A stretch of DNA of 64,000 nucleotides from Sediminibacterium sp. FEMGT703S (GTDB lineage Bacteria > Bacteroidota > Bacteroidia > Chitinophagales > Chitinophagaceae), in contig PGCO01000004.1 of assembly GCA_002786355.1 (NCBI GenBank), positions 157,297 through 221,296 of the forward strand, read 5' to 3'. Position numbers and translations under genes: made by a program. Below are positions 43,796 through 53,043 of the stretch, piece after piece. The notes beneath the pieces are model-generated. The model was not told the DNA's origin and did no database searches. It worked only from the letters and a program-made list of their open reading frames with translations. Each line of letters opens with the position of its first letter. Position 1 is the first letter of the stretch.

Positions 43796-45019
43796 TTATA
43801 CCAATCTTTGAACGGTAGATTGCTCACTAATTTGATTGTGTTGAATTTGATTAATTAAAATCACTCCGGGCTTTTTCCCTTTTTCAAAACTTCCAAATTG
43901 TGCATCTAGTTGTAATGCTTTGGCACCATTCAATGTTGCCCATTGAAGCATTTCATCCAGTGGTATTGTAGGAAAATGTTTCGTAATTGTTTTTAATTCG
44001 GAAAGTATGCTCAATTCATGATTACTCGATAAACTATCGGTTCCTAAAACGATATTCGATTTTTTATCGCGTAATAATTCAATTGGTGGCAATTGATTTT
44101 CTATGTATAAATTAGCATTCACACATAGGGTGTAATACAAGTCTTGTGCATATTGCTTTGACAATTGATTTGCAAAATCCATGTCTGCTTCGCTGGTGGT
44201 TGTATTGTGCACCAAAAGAATATTTTTGGCTTTTTCTAATTGGGGGAAGTAAGACGGCAGACTGTTTTGGCCTGTTGGGGTAAAATGGGTCTGGTCTATA
44301 TTCATGGCATTGTACATGCGCACAAAGTCTCCTGTGCCTTTTGTAAATAATTCATTTTCGGCCGGAGTTTCTTGATTATGTATAGTTACTGTACTTCCTT
44401 CAAAATGCGGGATCATCATTTGCCAGAGTGCTGAAGAAACTGAGTAAGGTGCATGTGGGCTGAAAGAACTTTTGAGTGGATTGGTCGAATATTTTAGGGG
44501 GTCCAATGAAGCGGCGGTTTCAATCAACCTAAACCGAGATAATACTTGTAAGGCATTTGCAAAACGCAATTCAGCGATTGCGGGCTTCCAACCACTGATT
44601 TCTACAAATGTGTGATAGGCTAAATTTCCTTGTTGTTTTTGGGCTGCTGTTAGCGCATTGTTACTAATATCGCCTACTGCCACAATTCCAGCTGCCAGCA
44701 TTGCCGCTTCTCCCTGGGTTATTGCTTCTAATATGACTTCTTCAGGGAAATGTCTTTCGTTTACAATCTTTAAAATAAAATCAGGCAAGCCAGTATGTTC
44801 TGGAATAACCCCTTTCATATGGCTCAACTCTAAATGACAATGCGCATTTATAAACCCCGGGGCAATAATTCCGTTAAGCTTTTGAACCTCTTCTCCAGCA
44901 TCTGAAATTGGGATAATGGCTTTAATAGTCCCATCTGCTGTAGTGATTAGTACTTGGTCTGGTCCTAAAAATTGGGTTCCGTCGAATAAATTTTGTCCTG
45001 AAAATTGTAAATACGCCAT
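43796..45019 (-). CDS. Amidohydrolase family metal-dependent hydrolase (COG0402-like)
   Basis: A 407-residue amidohydrolase with the metal-binding HCHLELSHMKG (first His-X-His pair, in GFINAHCHLEL), a third His in NQETPAENE/HNQE, and a catalytic Asp region LGTDSLSSN. It resembles chlorohydrolases, S-adenosylhomocysteine deaminases and aminofutalosine deaminases. Menaquinone synthesis via aminofutalosine is possible but not shown. It is convergent with blh (5-base gap), and a -7 box sits 5 bases before its ATG. Confidence 0.8.
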   Translation of the reverse strand: MAYLQFSGQNLFDGTQFLGPDQVLITTADGTIKAIIPISDAGEEVQKLNGIIAPGFINAHCHLELSHMKGVIPEHTGLPDFILKIVNERHFPEEVILEAITQGEAAMLAAGIVAVGDISNNALTAAQKQQGNLAYHTFVEISGWKPAIAELRFANALQVLSRFRLIETAASLDPLKYSTNPLKSSFSPHAPYSVSSALWQMMIPHFEGSTVTIHNQETPAENELFTKGTGDFVRMYNAMNIDQTHFTPTGQNSLPSYFPQLEKAKNILLVHNTTTSEADMDFANQLSKQYAQDLYYTLCVNANLYIENQLPPIELLRDKKSNIVLGTDSLSSNHELSILSELKTITKHFPTIPLDEMLQWATLNGAKALQLDAQFGSFEKGKKPGVILINQIQHNQISEQSTVQRLV

Positions 45020-45024
45020 GATTA

Positions 45025-45032
45025 CAAAGGTA
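45025..45032 (-). promoter_or_regulatory. -7 promoter box of the amidohydrolase gene
   Basis: The minus strand reads TACCTTTG, an exact match, ending 5 bases before the ATG. A TTTG lies 17 bases further upstream (45050-45053), close to the -33 spacing. The predicted leader is zero to a few bases. Confidence 0.55.
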
Positions 45033-45110
45033 GATTAAAAAAAGATGCACAAAATTTTATTGATAATCAGCTAGTTATAAATGTGCTTGTGAAAATAGTT
45101 CCCAAATTTC

Positions 45111-45141
45111 TTGTTTTATCCATTGCAGTGTCAGACCTTTG
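45111..45141 (+). promoter_or_regulatory. Promoter of the rplM operon
   Basis: TTG (45111-45113) and GACCTTTG (45134-45141, one mismatch to TAnnTTTG) are 20 bases apart, the spacing of Bacteroidetes -33/-7 promoters. Transcription should start near 45145. Confidence 0.5.
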
Positions 45142-45144
45142 CCG

Positions 45145-45188
45145 TCCCAAAAAATGGGAATATTCTAATCGGTGGGATAGCGCCGATT
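45145..45188 (+). promoter_or_regulatory. Two-hairpin leader upstream of rplM
   Basis: The predicted leader starts with TCCCA-A5-TGGGA (45145-45159), followed by AATCGGTG-GGATAG-CGCCGATT (45167-45188), an 8-bp stem with one G-T pair. It ends 19 bases before the ATG. It may be an L13-type autoregulatory leader; that is inference, based on the known autoregulation of ribosomal operons. Confidence 0.4.
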
Positions 45189-45207
45189 TCACTTAAAACA
45201 AAGAATC

Positions 45208-45651
45208 ATGAGTAAACTTCATTTCACCACCAAGCATGCGAATGCGGCTACCGTTCAACACAACTGGTATGTAGTTGATGGTACTAATCAAACCGTGGGA
45301 CGTATTGCATCTAAGATTGCTGCTGTATTACGCGGTAAAAACAAAGCTTATTACACTCCTCACGTTGATTGTGGCGATTACGTAATCGTACTAAACGCTG
45401 AGAAAGTTGTTTTCACTGGTAATAAGTTAGAAGACAAAGTATACCTAAACTTTTCTGGTTACCCAGGCGGTAAGAAAGAAGAAGTTGCTGGAAGCTTATT
45501 AAAGCGTCGTCCAGAAGTAATTATGGAACGAGCTGTAAAGGGAATGCTACCAAAAAATAAGTTAGGTCGTAAAATGATCAAAAAATTATTTGTGTATGCA
45601 GGAACTACACATCCTCATACCGCTCAGCAACCTAAGGAACTTAAATTCTAA
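45208..45651 (+). CDS. rplM: Ribosomal protein L13
   Basis: A 147-residue L13 with WYVVDGTNQTVGRIASKIA, the long conserved TPHVDCGDYVIVLNAEKV stretch and RAVKGMLPKNKLGR. It is part of the large subunit. It is co-transcribed with rpsI, as in most bacteria. The ATG at 45208 is preceded by an A-rich leader without a Shine-Dalgarno site. Confidence 0.97.
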   Translation: MSKLHFTTKHANAATVQHNWYVVDGTNQTVGRIASKIAAVLRGKNKAYYTPHVDCGDYVIVLNAEKVVFTGNKLEDKVYLNFSGYPGGKKEEVAGSLLKRRPEVIMERAVKGMLPKNKLGRKMIKKLFVYAGTTHPHTAQQPKELKF

Positions 45652-45693
45652 AACATTGTCTGGTAGCAATGCCAGACGCCAAGCATAATCAAA

Positions 45694-46083
45694 ATGGAAA
45701 AACAAAAAAATGCAGTTGGTCGCCGTAAAGAAGCCGTAACACGTGTCTTCATTAGCAAGGGCGAAGGAAAAATAACTGTAAACGACAAAGACTACAAAGC
45801 TTATTTCCCATTGGTTTATTTACAAAACCAAGTTGAAGCTCCTCTTAAAACAACTGAACTAGAAGGCAAGTTTGATATCGTTATCAATGCAGCTGGTGGT
45901 GGTTTAAAAGGCCAAGCTGAAGCAGCTAAATTAGGTATTGCCCGTGCATTGTTAGAGGTTAATCCTGAATTACGTCCTGCGTTAAAAGCTGCTGGTCAAT
46001 TGAAGCGTGATCCACGTAGTGTTGAGCGTAAGAAATTTGGTCATAAGAAAGCACGTAGAAGCTACCAGTTCAGTAAGCGTTAA
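45694..46083 (+). CDS. rpsI: Ribosomal protein S9
   Basis: A 129-residue S9 with GRRKEAVTRVFISKGEGKITVN and the conserved basic tail ending KKARRSYQFSKR, which reaches the decoding centre. It is the second gene of the L13-S9 operon, 42 bases after rplM. Confidence 0.97.
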   Translation: MEKQKNAVGRRKEAVTRVFISKGEGKITVNDKDYKAYFPLVYLQNQVEAPLKTTELEGKFDIVINAAGGGLKGQAEAAKLGIARALLEVNPELRPALKAAGQLKRDPRSVERKKFGHKKARRSYQFSKR

Positions 46084-46140
46084 TCGTTGTATTGAATATC
46101 TACTGAAATTAAATTTTAAAAAATTATATAATTCACCACA

Positions 46141-47043
46141 ATGGAAAATAACACTTCACTACAACAGCAACTACTGGAGGCCGGCGTACACTTTGGTCAC
46201 CTTAAAAAGAAGTGGAATCCTAAGATGTTACCTTACATCTTCGCTGAGAAAAAAGGTATTCATATCATTGATCTAAACAAAACAGTAGATTACCTACAAG
46301 AGTCTGCTGCTGCTATCAAGCAAATTGCTAAGAGCGGTAAAAAGATCATGTTTGTTGCTACTAAAAAGCAAGCCAAAGAAATCGTTACTGAGTGTGCTAA
46401 GCGTGTTAATATGCCTTATGCTACAGAACGTTGGTTAGGTGGTATGCTTACCAACTTCAACACTGTTCGTAAGAGCGTTAAAAAAATGCAGAGCATTGAA
46501 AAAATGTTGGCAGACGGTAGCGCTGAAAGCTTAACTAAGAAAGAAAGATTGACCCTTACTCGTGATAAGGACAAAATGGAAAAAGTATTAGGCGGTATTG
46601 CTCAATTGGGTCGTTTACCAGCTGCTTTATTCCTTGTAGATATTGGTCATGAGCATATTGCTTTAGCAGAAGCTAAGCGTTTAGGAATCACTACTTTTGG
46701 AATGGTTGATACCAACTGTGATCCAAATAAAGTAGACTTTGCGATCCCTGCAAATGATGATGCTACTAAGTCTATTGCTATTATCACTAATTACATTGTT
46801 GCTGCAATTTCTGAAGGTTTAGCTGAGCGTCAAGCATCTAAGGATGAAGACGAAACAGATGACAACAACAATGAAAACGAAGCAAGAGCTCGTCGTTTGG
46901 AAGCAGAAGCACAATCTGAAGCTGGTCGTGGCGGAAGAGGTCGTGGTGCTGGTGCTCCAGCAGGTGGACCAGGTGGTGCACCAAAGCGTCGTACTCCAGC
47001 GGGTGGCGGTAATCGCAGACCTGCAGGTGGTGGCGGTAGATAA
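46141..47043 (+). CDS. rpsB: Ribosomal protein S2 with RGG-like C-terminal extension
   Basis: S2 core in about residues 1-234 (GVHFGHLKKKWNPKM, ERWLGGMLTNF, EAKRLGITTFGMVDTNCDP). A 66-residue tail follows: acidic (DEDETDDNNNENE), then Arg/Gly/Pro-rich with RGGRGRG. Most bacterial S2 proteins end near 230-260 residues, so the tail is an addition. It precedes tsf, the usual order. Confidence 0.96.
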   Translation: MENNTSLQQQLLEAGVHFGHLKKKWNPKMLPYIFAEKKGIHIIDLNKTVDYLQESAAAIKQIAKSGKKIMFVATKKQAKEIVTECAKRVNMPYATERWLGGMLTNFNTVRKSVKKMQSIEKMLADGSAESLTKKERLTLTRDKDKMEKVLGGIAQLGRLPAALFLVDIGHEHIALAEAKRLGITTFGMVDTNCDPNKVDFAIPANDDATKSIAIITNYIVAAISEGLAERQASKDEDETDDNNNENEARARRLEAEAQSEAGRGGRGRGAGAPAGGPGGAPKRRTPAGGGNRRPAGGGGR

Positions 47044-47076
47044 GCTTTATTAGAGAATTTTTAAATTGAAATAATT

Positions 47077-47913
47077 ATGTCAACTGCAACTATTACAGCT
47101 GCCGATATAAATAAATTACGTCAGGCAACTGGTGCCGGAATGATGGATTGTAGAAAAGCTTTAACTGAAACCAACGGTGATTTTGAAGCTGCTATTGATT
47201 GGTTACGTAAGCAAGGCCAGAAAGTGGCTGCTAAGCGTAGCGATAGAGAAGCTAAAGAAGGAGTGATCATCGCTCGTACTTCTGCAGACAACAAAGTTGG
47301 ATTTGTAGTTTGTATTAGCTGTGAAACTGATTTCGTTTCTAAAAACGCTGATTTCGTTGCATTCGCTACTTCTATTGCTGATGCGGCTGTTGCCAACGAT
47401 GTTAAAAGTGCTGAAGAACTAAATGAAGTTTCTATCAATGGTGCTAAAGTATCTGATTTAATCAATGATAAATTAGCTGCAATTGGTGAAAAAATTGGGG
47501 TTGCTAAGTTTGAAAGAATTGAAGCTCCTTATGTAGCATCTTATATTCATGGTGCAAACCGTATGGGTGTATTAGTAGGTTTAAATGCTGAAGCTGCTGA
47601 AGCTGGTAAAGACGTAGCAATGCAAATTGCTGCTATGAATCCTTTAGCGGTTGATGCTAACAGCATTCCTGCTGAAACCATTGAAAGAGAAAGAGCTATC
47701 GTTATTGAAACAATGAAAGCTGATCCTAAAATGGCTGGTAAACCAGAAGAAATGGTGGCTAAAATTGCAGAAGGTAAGTTGAATGCGTTCTTTAAAGAGA
47801 ATACATTGTTGGCTCAAGCTTTTGTAAAAGATGGCGCTATTACTGTTGAAGCTTATTTAAAGAGTGCTGGTAACGTAACTGTTACTGAATTCAAGCGTGT
47901 TGCGCTAGGATAA
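47077..47913 (+). CDS. tsf: Translation elongation factor Ts
   Basis: A 278-residue EF-Ts, the nucleotide-exchange factor for EF-Tu. The N-terminal TDIR-like domain (LRQATGAGMMDCRKAL), the CISCETDFVSKN core and the Cys-free second core half are present. It is 33 bases after rpsB and followed by a strong terminator. Confidence 0.97.
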   Translation: MSTATITAADINKLRQATGAGMMDCRKALTETNGDFEAAIDWLRKQGQKVAAKRSDREAKEGVIIARTSADNKVGFVVCISCETDFVSKNADFVAFATSIADAAVANDVKSAEELNEVSINGAKVSDLINDKLAAIGEKIGVAKFERIEAPYVASYIHGANRMGVLVGLNAEAAEAGKDVAMQIAAMNPLAVDANSIPAETIERERAIVIETMKADPKMAGKPEEMVAKIAEGKLNAFFKENTLLAQAFVKDGAITVEAYLKSAGNVTVTEFKRVALG

Positions 47914-47938
47914 TTGAATTGCACTTAGAAAGATATAG

Positions 47939-47966
47939 GTCCCGCAGCAAGCTGCGGGACTTTTTT
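47939..47966 (+). terminator. Terminator after tsf
   Basis: GTCCCGCAGC-AA-GCTGCGGGAC, a perfect 10-bp inverted repeat with six Ts. It ends next to the stop of the convergent hypothetical gene. Confidence 0.92.
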
Positions 47967-48498
47967 ATTCTGGTACTATCTTAAGGCGCCATTTTGTTTC
48001 ATATTTGGTATGAAAGTCTGTTGATCCGAGTGCCAAAAACGTACTGCCGCCAGTCCAATAAATCATGGAGCTCCAAAAGTTTTCGTGGATATAAGCAAAC
48101 CCTAAACCGAATATGGTCATTCCAACAATCTGACTGGTGGCTCTCAATATTTGTTTGCCCGTGCTGAGTCTTCTGATGCCATCAATTTTATCAAATAGGA
48201 TGGTTCTATTGTCTCTTACAGATAAGTCTTTAATTTCTATAGTGTTTTCATTAATGCCCGTTATCCTTGCTTTTAATACCGTCCGAGTATAGCCAGTGTC
48301 AGTTGAATTGATAAATACAGTATTTGGTCTACTAATTGATTCGCTATTCAACTGTTTAAAACTAATCAACACTTTATCGCCTACTTTAATGCGATATGTT
48401 TTATTATCTGATATACTGCTTTGTTCTATTACCCATTTTTGAGCGACCACTAAATTAGTGTAAAATAAAAACAGGAGTATGTAGCTAAGTTTCTTCAT
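47965..48498 (-). CDS. Exported hypothetical protein, 177 residues
   Basis: A signal peptide (MKKLSYILLFLFYTNLVVAQ) is followed by a beta-rich region (KVGDKVLISFKQL, KARITGINENTIEIKDLSV) and a C-terminal stretch with two hydrophobic segments (about residues 120-155), suggesting a membrane-associated part. I do not recognise a family. It is convergent with tsf, sharing the terminator region, and divergent from pyrH. The ATG at 48498 is chosen because it gives the signal peptide. Confidence 0.6.
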   Translation of the reverse strand: MKKLSYILLFLFYTNLVVAQKWVIEQSSISDNKTYRIKVGDKVLISFKQLNSESISRPNTVFINSTDTGYTRTVLKARITGINENTIEIKDLSVRDNRTILFDKIDGIRRLSTGKQILRATSQIVGMTIFGLGFAYIHENFWSSMIYWTGGSTFLALGSTDFHTKYETKWRLKIVPE

Positions 48499-48672
48499 GG
48501 TGATCATTTTACTAGCTAACTTAAAAAAGTTTTGTATTCGATTTTTTAATTATTCGTGTAAAGTATGAAACCCGATTTTTTTTAACATGCTGTATATGAA
48601 AATTTGATTTTCAAATCAGTTTGGTGACTCATTAAAAATTGAGGTTATTTGCATAATAAACAACCACTCGCT

Positions 48673-49389
48673 ATGCTACCAAAATTCAAACGAATCTTAC
48701 TAAAATTATCCGGAGAAGCTTTATTAGGTGACCAAAGAAACGGAGATCCATTTAACCCTAAAATCATTGAGCAATATGCACATGATATTAAGCGTGTAAC
48801 CGATTTGGGGGTTCAAGTAGCAATTGTAATTGGTGGTGGTAATATTTACAGAGGAATGAATGAAGCCGATAGTGGTATTGAAAGAGCACACGGAGACTAT
48901 ATGGGTATGTTGGCTACGGTGATCAATGCAATGGCTATGCAGGCTATGCTAGAAAAGATTGGTGTATATACTCGTTTGCAAAGCGCCATCAATATGGAGC
49001 AAGTTGCTGAGCCTTATATTAGAAGAAAAGCTTTACGTCATTTAGAGAAAGGGCGTGTGGTAATTTTTGGTGCTGGTACAGGTAACCCTTATTTTACTAC
49101 TGATACAGCAGGTTCTTTAAGAGCCATTGAAATGAAAGCAGACGTTATTTTGAAAGGAACTAGGGTAGATGGTATTTACAGTGCAGATCCAGAGAAAGAT
49201 CCTACTGCTACTAAGTATGAAAAATTAAGTTTTCAGGAGTGTATTTCTCAAAACTTAAAAGTCATGGATATGACCGCATTTACTTTATGCATGGAGAATA
49301 AATTACCCATCATTGTTTTTGATATGAATACACAAGGCAATTTACTTCAGGTAGTAGAAGGTGCTAATGTAGGTACTATGGTGAGCTAG
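48673..49389 (+). CDS. pyrH: Uridylate kinase (UMP kinase)
   Basis: A 238-residue amino-acid-kinase-fold UMP kinase: [14 protein letters not shown] at the start, IGGGNIYRG, and [16 protein letters not shown]. It phosphorylates UMP to UDP and is essential. It commonly follows rpsB-tsf, from which only the convergent hypothetical gene separates it here. The ATG at 48673 is preferred to the TTG at 48649. Confidence 0.95.
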   Translation: MLPKFKRILLKLSGEALLGDQRNGDPFNPKIIEQYAHDIKRVTDLGVQVAIVIGGGNIYRGMNEADSGIERAHGDYMGMLATVINAMAMQAMLEKIGVYTRLQSAINMEQVAEPYIRRKALRHLEKGRVVIFGAGTGNPYFTTDTAGSLRAIEMKADVILKGTRVDGIYSADPEKDPTATKYEKLSFQECISQNLKVMDMTAFTLCMENKLPIIVFDMNTQGNLLQVVEGANVGTMVS

Positions 49390-49446
49390 TGGTCCGTTCG
49401 TGTAATATTATATGTTATTCAATGATCCTATGGTAATTTCATACTG

Positions 49447-50751
49447 ATGCGTAAGTTAATTCTATTGTTATTTATTGGAATGGTTTCTGCCGAAGCTGGT
49501 TTTAGCCAGAAGCGGCTTAGTTTATCAGATGCAGTGGCTATTGCATTAAAGAATAGCTATGATATCCAACTAGCCAAAAACAATTTGGAAATTGCTGGTA
49601 TAAATAATTATGTAGGTGTTGCTGGGGGATTGCCAACCGTTACAGCAACCGTGAATGATGTAGAAAATATCACCAGTATCAATCAAAAATTTCCAGATCC
49701 AGCTAGAAATATTACTAGAACAGGAGTTGCTTCAAATAACCTTAATGCTAATATAACTGCTGGTATCTTGTTGTTTAATGGGTTCAGGGTAAAAGCAGCT
49801 CAGCAACGTTTGCAAGTATTGCAAAAGATGAACCAAGACATGCTGAATGCACAGATTCAGGCTACCATGGCTTCGGTAATTACGAATTATTATGATGTAG
49901 TACGTCAACAAAATTTGTTAAGTACTATCGATAAATCAATTGAAGTATCACAACAAAGGATCGATATCATCAACAGTAGAAAAGAAGTAGGTCTTGCTAA
50001 TAATGCAGACTTATACCAAGCACAAATTGATTTAAATGCATTGGTACAATCTAAACAAGCTCAACAATTGATTATTGATCAGGGTAAAACCAATTTACTA
50101 AGTTTACTTTTTGTTAGTCCTGATTCTGCTGTTATAATCAATGACACTATTGTGGTGGATGAAAAAATTAATTTCAGTCAACTTAAAAATTTGGCTTTAA
50201 AGAATCCACAAATATTGGCAGCAGAACAACAGATTAAAATTAATGAGTTAATTGAAAGAGAAACTGCTGCATTAAGGGTTCCCACGTTAAGAGCAACAAC
50301 AGGGTTCAACTTAACCAATACTAAAAGTGCTGCAGGTTTTATCTTAGAAAATAGGACTTATGGACCTTTCTTAGGAATCAATTTGGCTATTCCCATTTAC
50401 AATGGATTAATTAATAAAAAGCAATTACAAGTAGCTGAAATTAATACCCGTAATGCAAAAGTCCAGCGTGATCAGTTTTTATTGAACATAGAAACTGGTG
50501 CCGTAAGAACTTATCAAGCATATACCAATACCTTGGCCCAGTTAAAAACGGCCAAACAAAATCAATTACTCAGTAAGCAATTATTGGATTTGGTAATGCA
50601 ACGTTTTCAGTTAGGTCAAGCTACCATCGTAGATGTTAAATTGGCTCAACAAAGTTTTGAAAATGAATCATACAGATTGGTTAACTTGTCTTTTACAGCC
50701 AAAGTTGCCGAAGTAGAACTTAAGCGCTTGGCCAATATTATTGAGCCTTAA
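49447..50751 (+). CDS. TolC family outer membrane efflux protein
   Basis: A 434-residue TolC-like protein with a signal peptide (about residues 1-20, ending GFSQ). Two tandem helical repeats follow, with the LSLSDAVAIALKNSYDIQLA start and a LGQATIVDVKLAQQSFENE repeat motif near the end. No adaptor or pump gene is adjacent, so its partner is elsewhere. It is followed within 10 bases by an aminotransferase gene. Confidence 0.85.
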   Translation: MRKLILLLFIGMVSAEAGFSQKRLSLSDAVAIALKNSYDIQLAKNNLEIAGINNYVGVAGGLPTVTATVNDVENITSINQKFPDPARNITRTGVASNNLNANITAGILLFNGFRVKAAQQRLQVLQKMNQDMLNAQIQATMASVITNYYDVVRQQNLLSTIDKSIEVSQQRIDIINSRKEVGLANNADLYQAQIDLNALVQSKQAQQLIIDQGKTNLLSLLFVSPDSAVIINDTIVVDEKINFSQLKNLALKNPQILAAEQQIKINELIERETAALRVPTLRATTGFNLTNTKSAAGFILENRTYGPFLGINLAIPIYNGLINKKQLQVAEINTRNAKVQRDQFLLNIETGAVRTYQAYTNTLAQLKTAKQNQLLSKQLLDLVMQRFQLGQATIVDVKLAQQSFENESYRLVNLSFTAKVAEVELKRLANIIEP

Positions 50752-50761
50752 TTTTAGAAAA

Positions 50762-51910
50762 GTGTCTATAGCAATACATTCCAAACTACCACATGTAGGT
50801 ACTACTATTTTTACCGTAATGAGCCAATTGGCTAATGAATATGGTGCAGTAAATTTAGGACAGGGTTTCCCAGATTTCATGATGAGTGCCGATTTAACCA
50901 GTTTGGTTGATAAAGCCATGAAAGATGGTTTTAATCAATACACCCATATGAATGGGTATCCGCCGCTGCTATCTGCATTGTCTTTGAAAGCGGCTAATTT
51001 ATATGGTGCATCAATTGATGCAACGAGTGAAATTACCGTAACACCCGGTGGTACATATGCTATTTACACTGCACTTACCACTGTATTGCAACCTGGCGAT
51101 GAAGTGATTTTATTTGAACCTGCTTATGATTGTTATATTCCAACTATTGAATTAAATAAAGCCATTGCTGTTCCCATTCAATTGCAGTATCCCAATTATG
51201 CTATTCCATGGGATGAAGTAAAAGCTAAGATTACTGCAAGAACTAGAATGATTATGATTAATTCTCCTCATAATCCAACGGGTGCAGTCTTGTCTGCGAA
51301 CGATATGCAAATGCTTGCGAATATTGTAGAAGGAACAGATATAATAATTTTAAGTGATGAAGTATATGAGCATTTAATTTTTGATGGGATTGAACACCAA
51401 AGTATATTGAAGTACCCAGCATTATTCGAGCGTAGTTTTGTTTGTTTCTCTTTTGGGAAAACTTATCATTGTACTGGCTGGAAGTTGGGTTATTGCATGG
51501 CGCCAGCAAACTTGATGAAAGAGTTTAGAAAAGTGCATCAATTCAATTGTTTTTGCTGCAACACGCCACAACAAGTTGCATTAACTACCTATATTCAAAA
51601 CGCTGATGCATATTTACAATTGGGTGCTCAAATACAAGCTAAGCGCGATTACTTCAGAACATTAATGCGCGAGACTCCATTTACTAGTATACCTTCTCAT
51701 GGCAGTTATTTTGAATGCTACAGCTATGCGAATTTTAGTCAAGTTTCTGATAAGGAATTAGCCATCACGCTCACCAAGGAATTTGGCGTTGCAACAATAC
51801 CCGTTTCTGCATTTTATCACAATGGTCAAGACAATAAAGTCTTGCGTTTTTGTTTTTCTAAGCAAGAAAGCACTTTAGAAAAAGCGGTAGAGGGGTTAAA
51901 GCGGTTGTAG
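50762..51910 (+). CDS. Methionine-type aminotransferase (YbdL-like, fold-type I PLP)
   Basis: A 382-residue enzyme with SKLPHVGTTIFTVMSQLA near the start, NLGQGFPDF, the NSPHNPTGAVLS PLP pocket and the Schiff-base Lys in SFGKTYHCTGWKLGY. It is close to YbdL-type methionine aminotransferases and kynurenine aminotransferases; methionine or glutamine are likely donors. No ATG fits the N-terminus: the GTG at 50762 follows the TolC stop cleanly, while the TTG at 50741 overlaps it. Confidence 0.85.
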   Translation: MSIAIHSKLPHVGTTIFTVMSQLANEYGAVNLGQGFPDFMMSADLTSLVDKAMKDGFNQYTHMNGYPPLLSALSLKAANLYGASIDATSEITVTPGGTYAIYTALTTVLQPGDEVILFEPAYDCYIPTIELNKAIAVPIQLQYPNYAIPWDEVKAKITARTRMIMINSPHNPTGAVLSANDMQMLANIVEGTDIIILSDEVYEHLIFDGIEHQSILKYPALFERSFVCFSFGKTYHCTGWKLGYCMAPANLMKEFRKVHQFNCFCCNTPQQVALTTYIQNADAYLQLGAQIQAKRDYFRTLMRETPFTSIPSHGSYFECYSYANFSQVSDKELAITLTKEFGVATIPVSAFYHNGQDNKVLRFCFSKQESTLEKAVEGLKRL

Positions 51911-51962
51911 TACCTATTATTGAACATATTTGTCCAATTTAAGGTGGCAAATGCCCAATTAG

Positions 51963-52367
51963 TTGAACACTATTGTTTATTTCTTTACGGTATTGAAAAA
52001 CAATAGAGCAAAAATAGATCGTGGTCAACTGCTAAGAGATAGCGTTGAAACTAGTGGCATTTCGGTTACTAAGCTAGTAAAGAAGATTGGCATAAGCAGA
52101 TCAACTTACTATAATCATATTAGTGACCCTGAACTTCCTTTAGACTTACTTTTGAAATATGGAAATGCCTTACATATCAACTTCAATGATTTTTTAGGTG
52201 ACCTATTAGTTGATAGTACTAAAGAATCGCAAGGATTGTATTTAGAAAAAGTGGAACCGAATAATTTTGAAGAGGCAATTGCGCAAGTTCAATTTTGGCG
52301 AAACAAGTACTATGAGCTATCCGATAAGTATCAGCTTGTTTTAGAATTTCATTTTAAACACAAATAA
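51963..52367 (+). CDS. Helix-turn-helix protein
   Basis: A 134-residue protein with an HTH near residues 31-55 (ISVTKLVKKIGISRSTYYNHI) followed by a helix (DLLLKYGNALHINFNDFLGDL) and a C-terminal coiled-coil-like segment (EEAIAQVQFWRNKYYELSDK). It resembles XRE-type DNA-binding proteins. There is no ATG in the first 50 codons; the TTG at 51963, or a later TTG at 51990 (MKNNRAKIDRG), may be the start. The response-regulator gene starts 1 base after its stop. Confidence 0.6.
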   Translation: MNTIVYFFTVLKNNRAKIDRGQLLRDSVETSGISVTKLVKKIGISRSTYYNHISDPELPLDLLLKYGNALHINFNDFLGDLLVDSTKESQGLYLEKVEPNNFEEAIAQVQFWRNKYYELSDKYQLVLEFHFKHK

Positions 52368-52368
52368 T

Positions 52369-53043
52369 ATGGGTGTAATTGAAATACCAATGCGTATTCT
52401 AATTGCAGATCATCAGGTTATTTTTGCTGATGGATTAGCCTATCTTTTAGAAAAAGAAGCAACTGTTGAATGGATTAACGTTGAGTCTACACATCAACCA
52501 TTCAAAGATGTAATTCTAGCATTTCAACCTCAAATTATTTTGATTGATGCATATTACCCTTCAATAACAATAGCAGCGCTTACCCATTTCTTACAACAAC
52601 ATTCAATGAACACCAAATTGATTGTACTTGGTTCAGTGAAAAGTGATCAGCTACTATTAGACCTTTTGAAGATAGGCGTTTCAGCATTTTTATTAAAGAC
52701 TTGTACAAAAAAAGAATTATTGGATTCAATCATTTCGGTAGTTCATGGCAATGCTTTTTATTGTAGTCAAACAAATAAACATTTGCAACAACTGATCATA
52801 GAAGGGAGATACCATCCCCGCCGAAAAGAGCAATTGGCAGAATTATCTGAAAAGGAAAAAACCATACTTAAACTCATTTGTGCAGAATTCACCAGTAAAG
52901 AAATAGCAGACCAGCTCAATATGAGTTTTAGAACCATTGAAGCATATCGGAAATCTTTACAAGAAAAAACCGGCGCGAAAAATTCGGCCGGCTTAATCCT
53001 TTATGCTATTCGTTATGGTATTGTTACCTTAGAACCATCTTAA
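52369..53043 (+). CDS. Orphan NarL/FixJ-type response regulator with altered receiver
   Basis: A 224-residue protein with a receiver domain (about 8-125) and a C-terminal LuxR HTH (about 158-215, LSEKEKTILKLICAEFTSKEIADQL). The phospho-acceptor Asp60 and Lys110 are kept, but the acidic pair is Ala13-Asp14 and the conserved Thr/Ser is Gly88, so phosphorylation-dependent switching may be altered. No histidine kinase is nearby. It is 1 base after the HTH gene, and its stop abuts that of the convergent AIM24 gene. Confidence 0.8.
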   Translation: MGVIEIPMRILIADHQVIFADGLAYLLEKEATVEWINVESTHQPFKDVILAFQPQIILIDAYYPSITIAALTHFLQQHSMNTKLIVLGSVKSDQLLLDLLKIGVSAFLLKTCTKKELLDSIISVVHGNAFYCSQTNKHLQQLIIEGRYHPRRKEQLAELSEKEKTILKLICAEFTSKEIADQLNMSFRTIEAYRKSLQEKTGAKNSAGLILYAIRYGIVTLEPS

